A DNA stretch of 64,000 bases from contig NZ_CP136925.1 of NCBI RefSeq assembly GCF_037126245.1, positions 2,930,001 to 2,994,000 of the forward strand. The letters run 5' to 3'. The translations under genes were made by a program, and so were the position numbers. This document shows, piece by piece, positions 27,775-37,554 of the stretch. Below the pieces are notes generated by a model that saw only the letters and a list, made by a program, of their open reading frames with translations, had not been told where the DNA came from and searched no databases. Numbering within the stretch: position 1 is the stretch's first letter; every line of letters starts with the position of its first letter. Source of the stretch: Mangrovimonas cancribranchiae. Its GTDB lineage: Bacteria > Bacteroidota > Bacteroidia > Flavobacteriales > Flavobacteriaceae.

Positions 27775-28411
27775 TTTTAGTTTGTTCAGGAGACAGATCT
27801 TCGGCATCATTCACATTCATATTTCTTACCTTATCGCGTTGCAATGATTTAAAAAAAGCGGCACGACTTAAAGGTTCGTATTCGTCAACCTCGCCAAGTA
27901 AAACTAAATCATCGTTTTTTGATTTCCTATAGCTATAATTAGCAAGATTTCCTGTTTTGGTGCAAATAGCATGCACTTTAGTAACATATTCTGCTGTTGC
28001 CATTAAATAAGGCATAGGGCCAAAAGGATTACCTTTAAAATCCATATCTAAACCAGCAACAATAACACGAATACCTTTATTAGCCAAGTCGTTGCATACG
28101 CGTACAATTTCATCATCGAAAAACTGGGCTTCGTCAATTCCTATAACATCGCAACCATCGGCAAGAATAGGAATATTGGCAGCAGCAGGAACAGGTGTAG
28201 ATCTAATTTCGTTAGAGTCGTGAGACACCACCATATCTTCATCATACCTTACATCAATAGCAGGTTTAAAAATTTCTACTTTTTGTCTGGCAAATTTTGC
28301 ACGTTTTAATCTACGAATCAACTCTTCTGTTTTACCAGAAAACATAGATCCGCAAATAACTTCTATCCAGCCAAATTGTTCTTTATGATTTACTGTGTTT
28401 TCGAGAAACAT
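27761..28411 (-). CDS. tdk: Thymidine kinase
   Basis: Type II thymidine kinase, ATP-dependent phosphorylation of thymidine for salvage. P-loop [11 protein letters not shown] at about residue 21, DEAQFF at about residue 95, and the lid region with [10 protein letters not shown]. The usual zinc cysteines are partly visible (CTKTGN) but the C-terminal CxxC is absent, so zinc binding may be reduced or lost. 216 residues. First gene of the tdk-alr pair. Confidence 0.93.
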   Translation of the reverse strand: MFLENTVNHKEQFGWIEVICGSMFSGKTEELIRRLKRAKFARQKVEIFKPAIDVRYDEDMVVSHDSNEIRSTPVPAAANIPILADGCDVIGIDEAQFFDDEIVRVCNDLANKGIRVIVAGLDMDFKGNPFGPMPYLMATAEYVTKVHAICTKTGNLANYSYRKSKNDDLVLLGEVDEYEPLSRAAFFKSLQRDKVRNMNVNDAEDLSPEQTKNDTK

Positions 28412-28515
28412 TTTGTAATTTTAGCACTAAAGCCCGTTGATATTCGTTTTTTGTATAAAGGTGGCGTAAATTTATTAAAAAACAAAAGCATAAATTGCAA
28501 TAAATTTTAAAAGTT

Positions 28516-29247
28516 ATGAAGAAGAAACTTGAAGCAGAACTAATGAGTATTGCACACAGAATACTCAAGTTAAAAGGACAAGACGATATAGATAAAATGC
28601 ATAAAGAAGTGGCCAAACTTTACGAAAAACTAACTGTTTTAAAGTTTGCAAAAGAAAATTTAGATGATGAGTTGCCAACTATAGGTAGCGATTCGTCGTT
28701 TTTTGATATGCTAGATGTTGCCTTTAATAATAAAGTAAGTGATACGATTGAGGTTGAGGACAAAGTATATATTAATCTAGATGATAATGATGACGATGAA
28801 GGTATTATGGAACCAGCTATAGAAAAAATTAAAGACATGGTAGCCCAGATGCCACACGAGTCGCAACAAGTAGATGAAGTGTTTGAAAAAGCAGTTCCAA
28901 AAAAGAAGTATCATAAGAACGACCTTGAGGAAATCACAGCCGATTTTAAAGAAGTTCCTGTTTTTGAGCCTGTATCAAAACAAACGAAGCAAAAAAAATC
29001 GTTAAACGATAAATTAAAAAAAGGTATTACTATTGGGCTTAACGATAAAATAGCCTTTATTAAACACTTGTTTAATGGCGAAAGTGAAGATTACGACCGT
29101 GTGTTATCACAATTAAACACGACATCTAATTATACCGAGGCCGAGGAACTTATTCAAAATATGGTGAAGCCAGATTACAATAACTGGGAAGGTAAAGAAG
29201 CGTTCGAAGAACGTTTCATGCAAATTATTGAAAGTAAGTTTAACTAG
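28516..29247 (+). CDS. Conserved hypothetical coiled-coil protein
   Basis: 243 residues without a domain I can name. The N-terminal 60 residues form an amphipathic, probably coiled-coil helix (KMHKEVAKLYEKLTVLKFA). The middle is acidic and low complexity (NLDDNDDDEG). The C-terminal third is a compact-looking helical module (LNDKIAFIKHLFNGESEDYD ... AEELIQNMVKPDYNNWEGKE) that looks conserved in style. No signal peptide or membrane helix, so it is cytoplasmic. It is divergent from tdk and overlaps the convergent T9SS gene by 4 bases. Confidence 0.72.
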   Translation: MKKKLEAELMSIAHRILKLKGQDDIDKMHKEVAKLYEKLTVLKFAKENLDDELPTIGSDSSFFDMLDVAFNNKVSDTIEVEDKVYINLDDNDDDEGIMEPAIEKIKDMVAQMPHESQQVDEVFEKAVPKKKYHKNDLEEITADFKEVPVFEPVSKQTKQKKSLNDKLKKGITIGLNDKIAFIKHLFNGESEDYDRVLSQLNTTSNYTEAEELIQNMVKPDYNNWEGKEAFEERFMQIIESKFN

Positions 29248-32200
29248 TAATTAAGGTAAATCCATCCAATAATAGGGTTACTTTGTCCTTCTATATTTAA
29301 AATATAATAATACGTGCCTACAGGTAATTTATTATCTTTTTTGTGTAACAATCCTTGGTTGGATGTTCCGCTCCAGTTATTTAAATAATTGGATGTTTCA
29401 AAAACTAAAACACCATATCTGTTAAATATTTTAATATGATTTGTGTAATCCTCTAAGCAAGGAATGACTAAGGCATCATTAAAACCATCGTTATTTGGTG
29501 TAATTAATTCAGGAATAACAAGGCATCCATCTACTGAAACAGAGGCAGAATCTTCGTTGTTTTCTGTGTTTCTATCAGGCTGATCAAGTGCTTGAAGCAA
29601 TGCTATGTTTATAAGATTATTAGCAGACACTATTTCAGCAGTTATGGTTAATGTTTCTATTTGATTTGGTGTAAGAGATGGTATACTCCATACATAAGAA
29701 TTAAAATTATATACGCCACTACTTGTAGAGGAATCAACAAAGTTATAGCCATTCGGGAGCATATCGTAAATTTCTATATTAGTAGCTTCTGTAGTTCCTA
29801 AATTTGTTGCTGTAATTGTAAAAGTAATTGTGTCTCCAATAGAGGCATTTTCTTGAGAAACTGTTTTTTCTACGGCAACATCAACATCTGATGTATCTTC
29901 TAAAACATTTAACGTAGCATGGGCTTGAGAGGTGTCGATATTTACTTGATTAGTAAAATTACTGCTGCTATTAGTATAAAAACCTGATGTGTTTGAAGTA
30001 ACAGGAATAGCAAATGTACAAGATGATACACCCTCTGGAAATGTTAGGTTGGTGACTTGAAAAGTGTTAGTGCCAATATTTCCAGAAAATGTAGCTGTAC
30101 AACCATTACTGGTTTCCCAAAAAGCATCTCCATTTATTAAAACATTTTCAGGAAATGTATCTGTAAATGAAATATTATTCTGTGCTTCATTGGAAGAAAT
30201 ATTTGTAATTGTAAAAGTTAAGATACTTTCCTCACCTACGTAAATTTCTTCAGGTGTAAAAGATTTCATAACGTTTGGAGCAGAAACTCTAACGCTGCTA
30301 ATAGAAATGTTTGTTTCAGGAGTTAACTCTTCATTATTTACAATATTTGGAGTTGCTTCAGAAGTATTAATAAATACACCGCCATAGCTTGGTGCTTCTA
30401 CAGGAATAAACACTCTAACTGTAGAATTTGCTTCCATATTTGGAATAATACCAGAAATAAAATTATCTGAAACCGTAAAACTGTTTATGCAAGTAGCATT
30501 GCCTGAAGTAACTTGACAAGTAGGCGTACCAACAATAGTAAAAGGTGCTTCTAGCGTGTTTTCGAAAAGGACATTAATAGCCTCAGAGCTTGTTACGCTA
30601 TTAGTAACATCAACCACCCAATTAAATGGTTGGTTTGTAGTAACAGTTGGAAACTCAGGAAAGGTTTGCACAACTAAATCTATACAAGGTGCGAAGTAAG
30701 TAGTTACAGTAGCTTCGTTATTACTAGTATTGGGCTCTATTAAATTTTCGTTAGGATATACTGTAACTTTATTTTCGGCGGTAATTGCTGGAGTTGCACA
30801 TTTTGGAGACCATAACACTTCTGTTAAAAAAGTTACCGAGCTATTTGCGGGTAAAGCCCAACCGTCTTCTGGAAGGATTTCCCAAAATAGATCAGGGTTT
30901 CCATCATTGTCTGGAATGCCGTCAAGTTCCACATTTAGGTTAGCGTGATCTATAGAGAAACATTGTGCAGTTCCAGTGGTTGAAATGCATTCAACAGATT
31001 GTAAGCTGGCAGAGTTGATTGCTCCAGAATTAATAAAGTCTTTAAGCTCTATAGTAATATCTGTCTCGCTAAGATTGGAAACGGTTATTTCGTAAGTTAT
31101 AGGAGTTGCCCAAGCAGTTGTATTTTCTATATCTGAGCCTTCTGGAGGTTCTGGGTAAATTTGTGTTTTGGTTACCTCTATATCAGAAGTATCGCAAAGT
31201 TCGACATTACCTTGAGACAAGTCAAAATAGTTATAATTAAAATTATTATTGAAATAGCTATCGCTAATGCCATTGGTTTCTATGGCAATTCCAGATCTAA
31301 CAATACCATCTATAGTGCCAGAATTAATTACACAATCGGGTTCTAAAAATCTTACTGTAGTTTCTACAACATAAAATTCTCCTACAGGAATATTAAATAT
31401 ATTACTAACCCAATTTTGCGATCCAATATTAAATGATAAAAGATTACACGGAAGTGTAGAAGCATTTTCTATACATTCTACTGAAATAATTTCCCAGGAG
31501 GCATTTTCATTAGAGACATTTCTTAAATCAGCTTGAGCATTTACTTCTAAAGGACCGTTATTACAGATGGTAGTTTCGAAAACCATTTCTTCTCCCCAAG
31601 AAATAGGTTGCCCAGTTGCAGGAGAGAGTTGTGTTGTTTCTATACAAAGATCTGTTTGTTGGCATTGCGTAGCTTCGATAAGTTCCGTTTGAATAAGGTT
31701 AGACTCATTAGAAGACATATTACTGTGGTTAAGAACTAAAGTTCCACCACTTTCTACCTCTAGAGGATTATCTATTTGTATAGCACATTCAGGCTCTAAG
31801 TATTTGTAAACAGCCTCAATCGTTATCGCGCTATTAGGTTGGAATATGTGTGTATTAGATGTAGAAAACATTATATCACCTGTAGCATTATTAATTAAAA
31901 CAGGTTCATTGGGCATATTAAAGTTAGATATACAAGCTGTCCCGTTTGTAGATTCGATACAATTTACCGATAAGACTTCAACCAAAGCTTCACCAAAAAT
32001 CTGTGGTGAAACCAAACTTAAATAGGCGTAAAACTCATCTAAAGGGTATGCAATAGCGCTGTTATTAGTAATGGTAAATTGGTATGTTACCGTATCGTCC
32101 CATGCCGTAATTGGCGTACCTTCTTCAGGTTGTACTTGTTCTTGAGTAACAGTAAAATCGATAACAACATCTACAATATCTATTGATATTATAGAAATAT

Positions 32201-32645
32201 TATTACTGTCGTTATTGTCTGTTGTCTCGTTATTAGGAGTTATAGAGGCTTCTGTGGCAATGCCTCCAATAATTTCGGGAGCAATTACAGTAACTAGAAC
32301 CTCTATACTTGAAGCTGCTGGAAAGTTACTTATAGTGCCTGTAATAATATTATCTTGATCTATGTTAAAGTTGGTTATTAAACTAGCACCATTTGTTGCG
32401 TTTTGACTAATAACAGAAACAATACTAACATTTCCATTTATGGTTTGAGAAAAAATAGCATTTTGCGTACTACCTCCAATATTGCTAATGGTTACTAAAT
32501 ATTGAAATTCTTCAAAAATGTAGGCTTGCGAAATATCATTACCAAAAAGGTCTTGAGCTTCAACAGAAATCGCTAAATCGGTTGTTTGAGAAAAAAGATT
32601 AGCAGAATTTAATACAAGAAAAACGAAAAGTAAAACTGTTCTCAA
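29244..32645 (-). CDS. Large DUF11-repeat protein with type B T9SS sorting domain
   Basis: 1133-residue secreted protein. Signal peptide (ends LFSQ) followed by several DUF11-like beta-sandwich repeats, recognisable by recurring phrases such as VTISNIGGS, YQFTITNNSA, YEITVSNLSE and FTITATNLGTTEATNIEIYD. The C-terminal 85 residues are a gliding-motility type B sorting domain (IPELITPNNDGFNDALVIP, IKIFNRYGVLVFE, LPVGTYYYILN). It is probably a cell-surface adhesin or scaffold delivered by T9SS. The first codon that preserves the signal peptide is TTG at 32645; no ATG is available. Confidence 0.88.
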   Translation of the reverse strand: MRTVLLFVFLVLNSANLFSQTTDLAISVEAQDLFGNDISQAYIFEEFQYLVTISNIGGSTQNAIFSQTINGNVSIVSVISQNATNGASLITNFNIDQDNIITGTISNFPAASSIEVLVTVIAPEIIGGIATEASITPNNETTDNNDSNNISIISIDIVDVVIDFTVTQEQVQPEEGTPITAWDDTVTYQFTITNNSAIAYPLDEFYAYLSLVSPQIFGEALVEVLSVNCIESTNGTACISNFNMPNEPVLINNATGDIMFSTSNTHIFQPNSAITIEAVYKYLEPECAIQIDNPLEVESGGTLVLNHSNMSSNESNLIQTELIEATQCQQTDLCIETTQLSPATGQPISWGEEMVFETTICNNGPLEVNAQADLRNVSNENASWEIISVECIENASTLPCNLLSFNIGSQNWVSNIFNIPVGEFYVVETTVRFLEPDCVINSGTIDGIVRSGIAIETNGISDSYFNNNFNYNYFDLSQGNVELCDTSDIEVTKTQIYPEPPEGSDIENTTAWATPITYEITVSNLSETDITIELKDFINSGAINSASLQSVECISTTGTAQCFSIDHANLNVELDGIPDNDGNPDLFWEILPEDGWALPANSSVTFLTEVLWSPKCATPAITAENKVTVYPNENLIEPNTSNNEATVTTYFAPCIDLVVQTFPEFPTVTTNQPFNWVVDVTNSVTSSEAINVLFENTLEAPFTIVGTPTCQVTSGNATCINSFTVSDNFISGIIPNMEANSTVRVFIPVEAPSYGGVFINTSEATPNIVNNEELTPETNISISSVRVSAPNVMKSFTPEEIYVGEESILTFTITNISSNEAQNNISFTDTFPENVLINGDAFWETSNGCTATFSGNIGTNTFQVTNLTFPEGVSSCTFAIPVTSNTSGFYTNSSSNFTNQVNIDTSQAHATLNVLEDTSDVDVAVEKTVSQENASIGDTITFTITATNLGTTEATNIEIYDMLPNGYNFVDSSTSSGVYNFNSYVWSIPSLTPNQIETLTITAEIVSANNLINIALLQALDQPDRNTENNEDSASVSVDGCLVIPELITPNNDGFNDALVIPCLEDYTNHIKIFNRYGVLVFETSNYLNNWSGTSNQGLLHKKDNKLPVGTYYYILNIEGQSNPIIGWIYLNY

Positions 32646-32711
32646 TATATCTGTTTTTAAATAGATGTTAATAAACCTAGTTGGTTGCGTGAAAATACTA
32701 TAAAAAGATTG

Positions 32712-32719
32712 TAAATTTG
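32712..32719 (+). promoter_or_regulatory. Putative -7 box of rsmI
   Basis: TAAATTTG, a full match. A transcript starting about 32725 favours the ATG at 32738 over the ATG at 32717, which would fall inside this box. Confidence 0.55.
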
Positions 32720-32737
32720 AATGTTATTATACATTTT

Positions 32738-33409
32738 ATGAGCAAACTTTACATTGTTCCCACACCCATAGGAAATTTAAAAGATATCACTTTTAGAGCT
32801 GTAGAGGTTCTAAAGGAAGTTGATTTAATTCTTGCCGAGGACACACGAACATCGGGTAAGTTATTAAAGCATTTCGAAATTTCTACTCCTACGCAATCGC
32901 ACCATATGCATAACGAGCATAAAACGGTAGAAAGCCTAATTACCAAACTAAAAAGTGGCATTACAATGGCCTTAATAAGCGATGCAGGAACACCAGCAAT
33001 TTCCGATCCCGGATTTTTACTTACACGTGCCTGTGTTGAAAACAATATAGATGTAGAGTGTTTACCAGGCGCTACGGCTTTTGTGCCAGCTTTAGTAAAC
33101 AGCGGGTTACCAAACGACAAGTTTGTATTTGAGGGATTTTTACCAGTAAAAAAAGGGCGCCAAACCCGATTAAAACTATTGGCCGAAGAAACCCGAACCA
33201 TGATTTTTTACGAAAGCCCGCATAAACTTATAAAAACACTCACTCATTTTTGTGAGTATTTTGGTGAAGATAGGCAAGTGTCGGTATCTAGAGAACTTAC
33301 CAAACTGTACGAAGAAACCATAAGAGGAACAGCCAAAGATGTTTTAGACCATTACAACAACAAACCTCCCAAAGGCGAAATTGTTATTGTGGTTGCAGGA
33401 AATAAGTAA
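32738..33409 (+). CDS. rsmI: 16S rRNA (cytidine-1402-2'-O)-methyltransferase
   Basis: SAM-dependent methyltransferase that adds the 2'-O-methyl of C1402 in the ribosomal P site. The tetrapyrrole-methylase fold is recognised by LYIVPTPIGNLKDITFRA at the N-terminus, AEDTRTSGKLL, LISDAGTPAISDPGF (SAM loop) and PGATAFVPAL. 223 residues from the ATG at 32738, chosen because the upstream in-frame ATG lies within the promoter box. Alone, divergent from the DUF11 protein. Confidence 0.94.
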   Translation: MSKLYIVPTPIGNLKDITFRAVEVLKEVDLILAEDTRTSGKLLKHFEISTPTQSHHMHNEHKTVESLITKLKSGITMALISDAGTPAISDPGFLLTRACVENNIDVECLPGATAFVPALVNSGLPNDKFVFEGFLPVKKGRQTRLKLLAEETRTMIFYESPHKLIKTLTHFCEYFGEDRQVSVSRELTKLYEETIRGTAKDVLDHYNNKPPKGEIVIVVAGNK

Positions 33410-33476
33410 TCTTAATATTATTTTTAACTCGTTTCAGAATCTTTTTTGATTAGCTGTAAAGGTTTATTGGAGCAAT

Positions 33477-34067
33477 CTAAATATGCTTTCCTTTCTCCCA
33501 ACCATGTTTTCCTAAATATTGTTCACCACTTTCTACAGCACCGGTTTCAATAGACGTTGCCATGCTATCGTTCCATCTATTTAAATAACCAAAGAGCGAA
33601 ATAACACCCAACATTTCTACAATGTCACCTTCATCCCAATAGGCATAAAGATTAGATTTAATGTTTTCATCTACTGTATTAGGATTTACCGAAGCTGCTA
33701 GGGCAAAATCCAATGCAGCGCGTTCCGCATCAGAAAAAGCAGGGTGAGTTTTGTAATCCCAAATATTATCCAACTGCTCCTGTTCGGCGCCATAGCGTTT
33801 TGCAGCACGAATAGCATGTGCCTGACAATACCTGCAACCTGCTGCATTACTACTAACCCAAGCAATCATACGTTTTAAGGCTGAGGTTACACGACCTTCG
33901 TTGGCCATTACGGCTTTGTTTAAATTAATAAAGGCTTTGGAAATAGCAGGTCGGTGTTGCATAGTTAAAACGGAGTTTGGACAAAACCCAAGCGTTTCGT
34001 TAAAAAACTCAGCAAGTTGTTTGGTTTCTAAATCGTGATTGGGAGATAGCGGAGAAACTAATGGCAT
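33477..34067 (-). CDS. Carboxymuconolactone decarboxylase-family peroxidase-related enzyme (AhpD-like)
   Basis: All-helical AhpD-like protein of 196 residues. The redox/active CxxC motif is AGCRYCQAHAIRAAKRYG at about residues 76-93, and the preceding MQHRPAISKAFINLNKAV and following KTHPAFSDAERAALDFALA stretches are characteristic of the peroxidase-related subfamily. A role in detoxifying peroxides is plausible but only inferred from the family. It is divergent from an OsmC-family gene, another peroxide-linked thiol family, so the shared intergenic region may serve both. Confidence 0.83.
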   Translation of the reverse strand: MPLVSPLSPNHDLETKQLAEFFNETLGFCPNSVLTMQHRPAISKAFINLNKAVMANEGRVTSALKRMIAWVSSNAAGCRYCQAHAIRAAKRYGAEQEQLDNIWDYKTHPAFSDAERAALDFALAASVNPNTVDENIKSNLYAYWDEGDIVEMLGVISLFGYLNRWNDSMATSIETGAVESGEQYLGKHGWEKGKHI

Positions 34068-34096
34068 GTGTACTTAGTTTTTAAGTTTTTATATAG

Positions 34097-34104
34097 TATT
34101 TTTG
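34097..34104 (+). promoter_or_regulatory. Putative -7 box of the osmC-recJ unit
   Basis: TATTTTTG, a full TAnnTTTG match. It lies 31 bases before the ATG at 34135 and covers the alternative TTG start at 34102. Confidence 0.55.
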
Positions 34105-34134
34105 ATAGAACAAGTAACAAAAAATTATTTAAAG

Positions 34135-34557
34135 ATGTCTCATAAAGTCACAACGCATTGGAAAGGAAACTCACAATTTGAATCAGATAACCCAAGCGGT
34201 AAAACCCTGTTTATAGACACTTCAGAAGAGCATGGCGGGCATAATTCAGGGTTACGTCCTAAAGCATTAATGTTGTCTTCTTTGGCAGGATGTTCTGGAT
34301 TGGATGTGGTGTCTATTTTGGATAAAATGAAGGTGAAAATTTCAGATTTTAGAATAGACACCTATGGCGAACTTACCGAAGAGCATCCTAAATATTATCA
34401 TACCGTTTCTGTGGAATATCATTTTTATGGTAATCATCTAGACGAAAAAAAAATAAAAAAAGCAGTAGATCTTTCAGTAGATAAATATTGCGGTGTTATG
34501 GAAATGTTTCGAAAATTTGCCAATGTAAAAACATCTATTTATTACCATAACGACTAA
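34135..34557 (+). CDS. OsmC family protein
   Basis: Thiol-dependent peroxidase-like family acting on organic hydroperoxides. The two conserved cysteines are present, in SLAGCSGLDVVSIL and DKYCGVMEMFRKFA. 140 residues from the ATG at 34135 (MSHKVTTHW). A longer reading from TTG at 34102 is rejected because the promoter box lies there. Six bases separate it from recJ, suggesting co-transcription. Confidence 0.88.
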   Translation: MSHKVTTHWKGNSQFESDNPSGKTLFIDTSEEHGGHNSGLRPKALMLSSLAGCSGLDVVSILDKMKVKISDFRIDTYGELTEEHPKYYHTVSVEYHFYGNHLDEKKIKKAVDLSVDKYCGVMEMFRKFANVKTSIYYHND

Positions 34558-34563
34558 GTTTTT

Positions 34564-36246
34564 ATGCGTTGGACTTTAAAACCAAAACCCGAACCACAAA
34601 AAATATCACAACTACAAGACGCCTTACAAGTTGATGAATTTGTAGCAACTTTGTTAGTTCAGCGTGGTATTGAAACGTATGAAGATGCTAAACGGTTTTT
34701 TCGTCCAAGTTTAAGCCATTTACACGATCCGTACTTAATGCAAGATATGGATAAAGCTGTTGCGCGTATAGAACAAGCTTTTGCCAATAACGAACGAATT
34801 TTAGTGTATGGCGATTACGATGTGGATGGCACGACGGCAGTGTCGTTACTAAGTAGTTACTTACATACACGAACCGATTTAGTATCAACCTATATTCCCG
34901 ATCGTTATCAAGAGGGTTATGGTGTTTCTTATAAAGGGATTGATTTTGCAGAAGACAATGAGTTTTCACTTATTATTGCCTTAGATTGTGGTATAAAAGC
35001 AGTCGATAAAGTCACCTATGCCAAAGAAAAAGGGGTTGATTTTATTATCTGCGACCATCATAGACCAGGAAAAGACATTCCAAAAGCAGTTGCTGTTTTA
35101 GACCCCAAACGAACCGATTGTAATTACCCTTATAAAGAGCTCTGTGGATGTGGTGTTGGGTTTAAGCTTATACAAGCCTTGGCGAAGAATGAAGGAAAAA
35201 CCATTAAAGATTTAACCCATTATTTAGATTTAGTCGCTATTGCTATTGGAGCCGATATTGTCCCCATTACTGGAGAAAATAGAGTGTTGGCTTATTTTGG
35301 ATTACAAGTAATCAATAATCAGCCTAGACCTGGTATTAAAGCACTAATTGCTCAAGTGAAAAAAGAAGAATTAAGTATTACCGATGTGGTTTTTATTATA
35401 GCACCACGCATTAACGCCGCAGGAAGAATGAAACACGGCAATCATGCTGTAACCTTACTAACAGAAACCGATTTTAACTTGGCGATTACTTTTGCTACGG
35501 AAATAGAAGCCTTTAATACCGATAGGAAAGAGGAAGATAGCCGTATAACCGATGAAGCCCTTCAGCAAATTATTGAACAAAACGAAACCGACCGAAAAAC
35601 CACAGTGGTTTATCAAGAAGATTGGCATAAAGGTGTTATAGGCATAGTGGCGTCTCGACTAACCGAAACGTATTATAGGCCAACTCTAGTATTTACCAAA
35701 AGTGGCGATAAATTGGCAGCTTCAGCACGATCGGTTATTGGGTTTGATGTTTACAATGCTTTAGAGGCTTGTAGTGAGCATATCGAGCAATTTGGAGGTC
35801 ATAAATATGCCGCAGGATTAACGCTTCACCCAGAAAATTATGAAGCTTTTAAACAAGCTTTCGAGGATGAAGTCTCGCAAACAATAGATTCAACCTTATT
35901 AACACCAGAAATTTCTATTGATGCCAAAATAGATTTAAGCGATATAACGTCAAAATTTTACCGTATTTTAAAACAATTTGCACCTTTTGGTCCAGGCAAT
36001 AGAACCCCTGTTTTTATGAGTGAACATTTACAAGACACAGGTTATGGAAAACAAGTTGGCGATGGGTCGCATTTACGTGTTACGGTTACCAATGGTTCTC
36101 AAAAAATAGTAGGCATTGGGTTTGGTTTAGGAGAGAAATTATCGCTAATCTCTAATAAAAATCCTTTTAAGGCCGTATATTCAATCGATGAAAATCACTG
36201 GAATGGTAATGTGTCTTTACAATTGAAGTTGCGAGATATAAAATAG
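34564..36246 (+). CDS. recJ: Single-stranded-DNA-specific exonuclease RecJ
   Basis: 5'-3' ssDNA exonuclease for recombination and mismatch repair. The DHH phosphoesterase domain shows metal motifs YGDYDVDGTTAVSLL at about residue 80, IALDCGI and ICDHHRPGKDIP. The DHHA1 domain carries FGGHKYAAGLTL, and the C-terminal OB-fold contains PFGPGNRTPVF. 560 residues, normal. It is probably co-transcribed with the OsmC-family gene. Confidence 0.95.
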   Translation: MRWTLKPKPEPQKISQLQDALQVDEFVATLLVQRGIETYEDAKRFFRPSLSHLHDPYLMQDMDKAVARIEQAFANNERILVYGDYDVDGTTAVSLLSSYLHTRTDLVSTYIPDRYQEGYGVSYKGIDFAEDNEFSLIIALDCGIKAVDKVTYAKEKGVDFIICDHHRPGKDIPKAVAVLDPKRTDCNYPYKELCGCGVGFKLIQALAKNEGKTIKDLTHYLDLVAIAIGADIVPITGENRVLAYFGLQVINNQPRPGIKALIAQVKKEELSITDVVFIIAPRINAAGRMKHGNHAVTLLTETDFNLAITFATEIEAFNTDRKEEDSRITDEALQQIIEQNETDRKTTVVYQEDWHKGVIGIVASRLTETYYRPTLVFTKSGDKLAASARSVIGFDVYNALEACSEHIEQFGGHKYAAGLTLHPENYEAFKQAFEDEVSQTIDSTLLTPEISIDAKIDLSDITSKFYRILKQFAPFGPGNRTPVFMSEHLQDTGYGKQVGDGSHLRVTVTNGSQKIVGIGFGLGEKLSLISNKNPFKAVYSIDENHWNGNVSLQLKLRDIK

Positions 36247-36254
36247 AACTGTCA

Positions 36255-36273
36255 TTCTGAACTTGATTCAGAA
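36255..36273. repeat. Short palindromic dispersed-type element
   Basis: TTCTGAA-CTTGA-TTCAGAA, a 7-bp perfect inverted repeat preceded by GTCA. I recall similar sequences as a frequent intergenic repeat in Flavobacteria. A single copy is seen here, in the 76-base gap after recJ. Confidence 0.4.
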
Positions 36274-36322
36274 AGACAAAGTCAAATTAAAATAAACTCT
36301 TTCAAGTTTACGTTCTTCTAAA

Positions 36323-37432
36323 ATGAAATATAAACTATTAGCTTTTTTCTTTCTATTTCAAACCATTCTTCTGTCTCAAAACTTAGTTAAAAACCCCAGT
36401 TTCGAAGAGTTTAAAAATTGTCCTGAAAGCATAGGTTATTTTAGCTTTGATGAGGATAGAGGAGTAAAATATTGGTTAAGACCTACGGGCGGAACCCCCG
36501 ACTATTTTAATAAATGTAGTAAAACAGTAGGATATACAAACTTTAATGGGCAACAAAACCCTAGAACAGGAAAAGGATATGCAGGTCTTTATGGGTTCAC
36601 TCATGGTAATTATCGAGAGTATATTCAAGGAACACTTTCTCAAACATTAGAGAAAGATAAAACATATCAAATTTCATTTTATGTAAGCCTTGCAGAACGG
36701 TCAAATAGAGCGATTAGGCATTTTGGAGTTTATTTTTTAGACCGTAAGATGAGTAATATAAATTACGACCGTGTTATTAACGCACATAAAGTTGCTGCCA
36801 GAGCAGATAATGTGGCATTTGTTCCTATTTTTAATAAGAATTACCTTAATAATAAAACACAATGGGTGCAAATACAATGTAGCTATAAAGCAAAAGGGTT
36901 TGAAACATATTTCTTGATAGGAAATTTTGAGAGTAATTTTAAAAGTGATGTTGAAAAAATAGAACGAAATAAGTTTAAGCCTATGGCCTATTATTATATA
37001 GATGATGTGGTGCTTTCTTTATTACAAGAGGATACTAATGAATTAAAAATAAAAGCTCCAATAGAAAAAGAACACTCTTTTAAAAAAGGCAAAACCTATA
37101 CTTTTAAAAATGTGCTTTTCGACTTTGATAAAGCAACATTATTAAAAGCTTCAAAAAACGAACTAAATAATTTATATGAACATTTGATTAAACACCCTGA
37201 GCTACATATTGAAATTTATGGACATACCGATAATGTGGGCACTCAAAAAAGAAATCAGGAATTATCTGAACAACGTGCGAAAGCTGTATCCGACTATTTA
37301 ATAAATAAAGGATTAGATAAAACAAAAATAAAGTGGTTTGGCTATGGTAGCTCAAAACCAATAGTAAAAAATAACACAGAGAAAAACAGAGCGATTAACC
37401 GTCGGGTAGCGTTTAAATTAATAGAAAAGTAA
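36323..37432 (+). CDS. OmpA family outer membrane protein
   Basis: 369 residues. Signal peptide (ends LLSQ), then an N-terminal beta-sandwich domain of about 215 residues beginning NLVKNPSFEEFKNCPES, which resembles carbohydrate-binding-like modules, and a C-terminal OmpA peptidoglycan-binding domain (about 255-369) with IEIYGHTDNVGTQKRNQELS and GYGSSKPIVKN. No TSP3 linker, unlike the other OmpA protein of the window. It probably anchors the outer membrane to the cell wall. Single gene. Confidence 0.88.
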   Translation: MKYKLLAFFFLFQTILLSQNLVKNPSFEEFKNCPESIGYFSFDEDRGVKYWLRPTGGTPDYFNKCSKTVGYTNFNGQQNPRTGKGYAGLYGFTHGNYREYIQGTLSQTLEKDKTYQISFYVSLAERSNRAIRHFGVYFLDRKMSNINYDRVINAHKVAARADNVAFVPIFNKNYLNNKTQWVQIQCSYKAKGFETYFLIGNFESNFKSDVEKIERNKFKPMAYYYIDDVVLSLLQEDTNELKIKAPIEKEHSFKKGKTYTFKNVLFDFDKATLLKASKNELNNLYEHLIKHPELHIEIYGHTDNVGTQKRNQELSEQRAKAVSDYLINKGLDKTKIKWFGYGSSKPIVKNNTEKNRAINRRVAFKLIEK

Positions 37433-37522
37433 GTCGGTAATAAGATAACTTAAAATTGCACTCTGCTTGTTATCATATAGCTAAAATTAGTATAATTCTT
37501 TTTTCAGCAGGATTTCATATTG

Positions 37523-37530
37523 TACTTTTG
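37523..37530 (+). promoter_or_regulatory. Putative -7 box of the MFS gene
   Basis: TACTTTTG, full match, 24 bases upstream of the ATG. No clear TTG -33. Confidence 0.5.
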
Positions 37531-37554
37531 TACGTTTCAAAATAAGTTTGAGAC

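Noticed and set aside
32749-33201. 150-residue minus-strand open frame
   Set aside because: It is fully antisense to rsmI, which has clear family motifs.
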